A DNA stretch of 64,000 nucleotides. Source: Certhia americana. Lineage: Eukaryota > Chordata > Aves > Passeriformes > Certhiidae. A program made the position numbers and the translations under genes. The notes beneath the pieces are model-generated. The model was not told the origin of the DNA and made no database searches. It was given only the letters and a program-made list of their open reading frames with translations. The stretch spans positions 1-64,000 of the forward strand of contig JAGMWU010000098.1 in NCBI GenBank assembly GCA_018697195.1, written 5' to 3'. Below, piece after piece: positions 62,804-64,000 of this stretch (positions are counted from its first letter, which is position 1; each line of letters begins with the position of its first letter).

Positions 62804-64000
62804 CGCTATTGGAACGATACCTGATCCGCCAAAGAAATATTTTTTTTTTTTAACTCTTCAGAGAGTCCTGTTTATGAACAACTCCATCACAACCTGATAT
62901 AAATACTCCCCTTGCTTACAGGAATTGGCACAACCTATAATTAAAACAGTATCACCTGCCTGAAGTGAACACAGAATTTCTTGAACACTGAAGATTCCTT
63001 AATAATGCCTAGTGCTTTCTCTACATATACTTTACAAAAATTACCTTGGCTACCATTTTCTTAACATTTTGCAGTTTATTGATTTTGCAGAATTTTGACA
63101 AAAACATGTATGTAGTTTATTATGAGATGTCAAAGCTATATTGCCATTTTCAGAAAGTACTTATCCTCGATTGCTCAGAGTTTATAACCAATCCAATCTT
63201 CTAGACCTTCTAGGTATTTATAATCACCTGCTGTACATGCTTTCAACTGTTTAAGTGTTTTCATTTACTCAGCATTCACACAAATAGGAAATAGCAAATC
63301 CAACCACACTTTCTGATGCATTTAAGAAAGAAAAATAAAGTAAGCATCTGACATTTGTTCTAACATAACCTTAAGGCTGCTTTAAGTACAGCATTCAGTA
63401 CTGACTTGGATAGAAAGTAAGTCTCGATGTACAAACAGCTACTCCTATTACTTTCTACTTTAACTGTTGTCAATATTTTTCCCAATCCTGAAGACAAAGA
63501 AAATGCAAATTAAATACAAGTAGTTTCAAGTTCTCCGTAGTGTGACTTTAAATATGCAGCAAGTCAAACACGCATAGGAAGAAGAATGGAAAAATAAAAC
63601 TTTACCTACAACAATTATTCCTTACCAATTACACATTTCACTAAATCATGTGACCAGAAAAACTTTCATGAGATGAAAAAAAAAAAAGCTACTGAGAGCC
63701 AAATTAAAAGAACAGTACCTTTCATTGTTCTCCCTTTCACAACACCTGATGCAAAACTTGTAGTCAAAGAAGAGATTTGTTGTAGGGTTTTGGTCTGGGG
63801 CTGTTGTAAGGCTGGTTCTTTCAATGAGTTTAGTATAGTTACTACGTTTAGCCACACACATTATACAGTACCTGGAACATAACCCAAACTACATGTAATA
63901 TTTATAGGTACTTTCCAGATGGAACGTTTTAATAATATACCTTAATAAGTTCATTACTTCCAAACATTACTCCAAGTCTGTCATTTAAAGCTGGAGTTCT
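62804..64000. other. AT-rich tail of window without recognised gene
   Basis: No CpG island, promoter, repeat or coding exon is recognised. The BAZ2B transcription start must therefore lie beyond the window or be unrecognisable here. Confidence 0.6.

Noticed and set aside
1..64000. CRISPR arrays, bacterial operons, tRNA or rRNA genes
   Set aside because: None seen; the sequence is vertebrate nuclear DNA and no cloverleaf or rRNA-like stretch was recognised by eye.

Overview
The window is vertebrate genomic DNA: AT-rich, intron-dominated, with short exons bounded by GT/AG splice sites and no bacterial-style gene packing. The dispersed repeats are mostly CR1-type LINE fragments. Two solo LTR-like elements resemble families I associate with songbirds. 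This points to a bird, probably a passerine; bird is fairly secure, passerine is inference.

Only one gene can be supported: the 5' coding part of BAZ2B (bromodomain adjacent to zinc finger 2B), on the minus strand. Ten coding exons run from the start codon at 17983 down to position 41. They are 17985-17830, 11927-11766, 11402-11209, 8950-8741, 8044-7646, 5416-4807, 3663-3367, 1119-1059, 517-409 and 142-41. All splice phases agree and the exons join into 2298 nt, or 766 codons. They encode the Ser/Thr/Pro-rich N-terminus, several acidic Ser/Asp/Glu tracts, and most of the MBD-like (TAM) domain. The rest of the protein (end of TAM, DDT, WAKZ motifs, PHD finger, bromodomain) must lie beyond position 1.

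An exon known from mammalian BAZ2B, between the first and second coding exons seen here, was not found in the 5.9 kb intron where it belongs. The flanking exons still splice in frame without it.

From 17986 to 64000 lies what is best read as one very long intron (or several) in the 5' untranslated part of BAZ2B. No promoter, CpG island or other gene is recognisable there. It holds CR1 fragments (the largest at about 20768-22125), one LTR, microsatellites, poly-A runs, G-rich stretches, short duplications and a few exon-like ORFs on the plus strand that I could not identify. A second LTR lies in the intron at 11928-17829.

I see no undescribed biological system. The points most worth checking are the missing BAZ2B exon and a phase-compatible pair of plus-strand exon-like segments at 46.8-47.8 kb.
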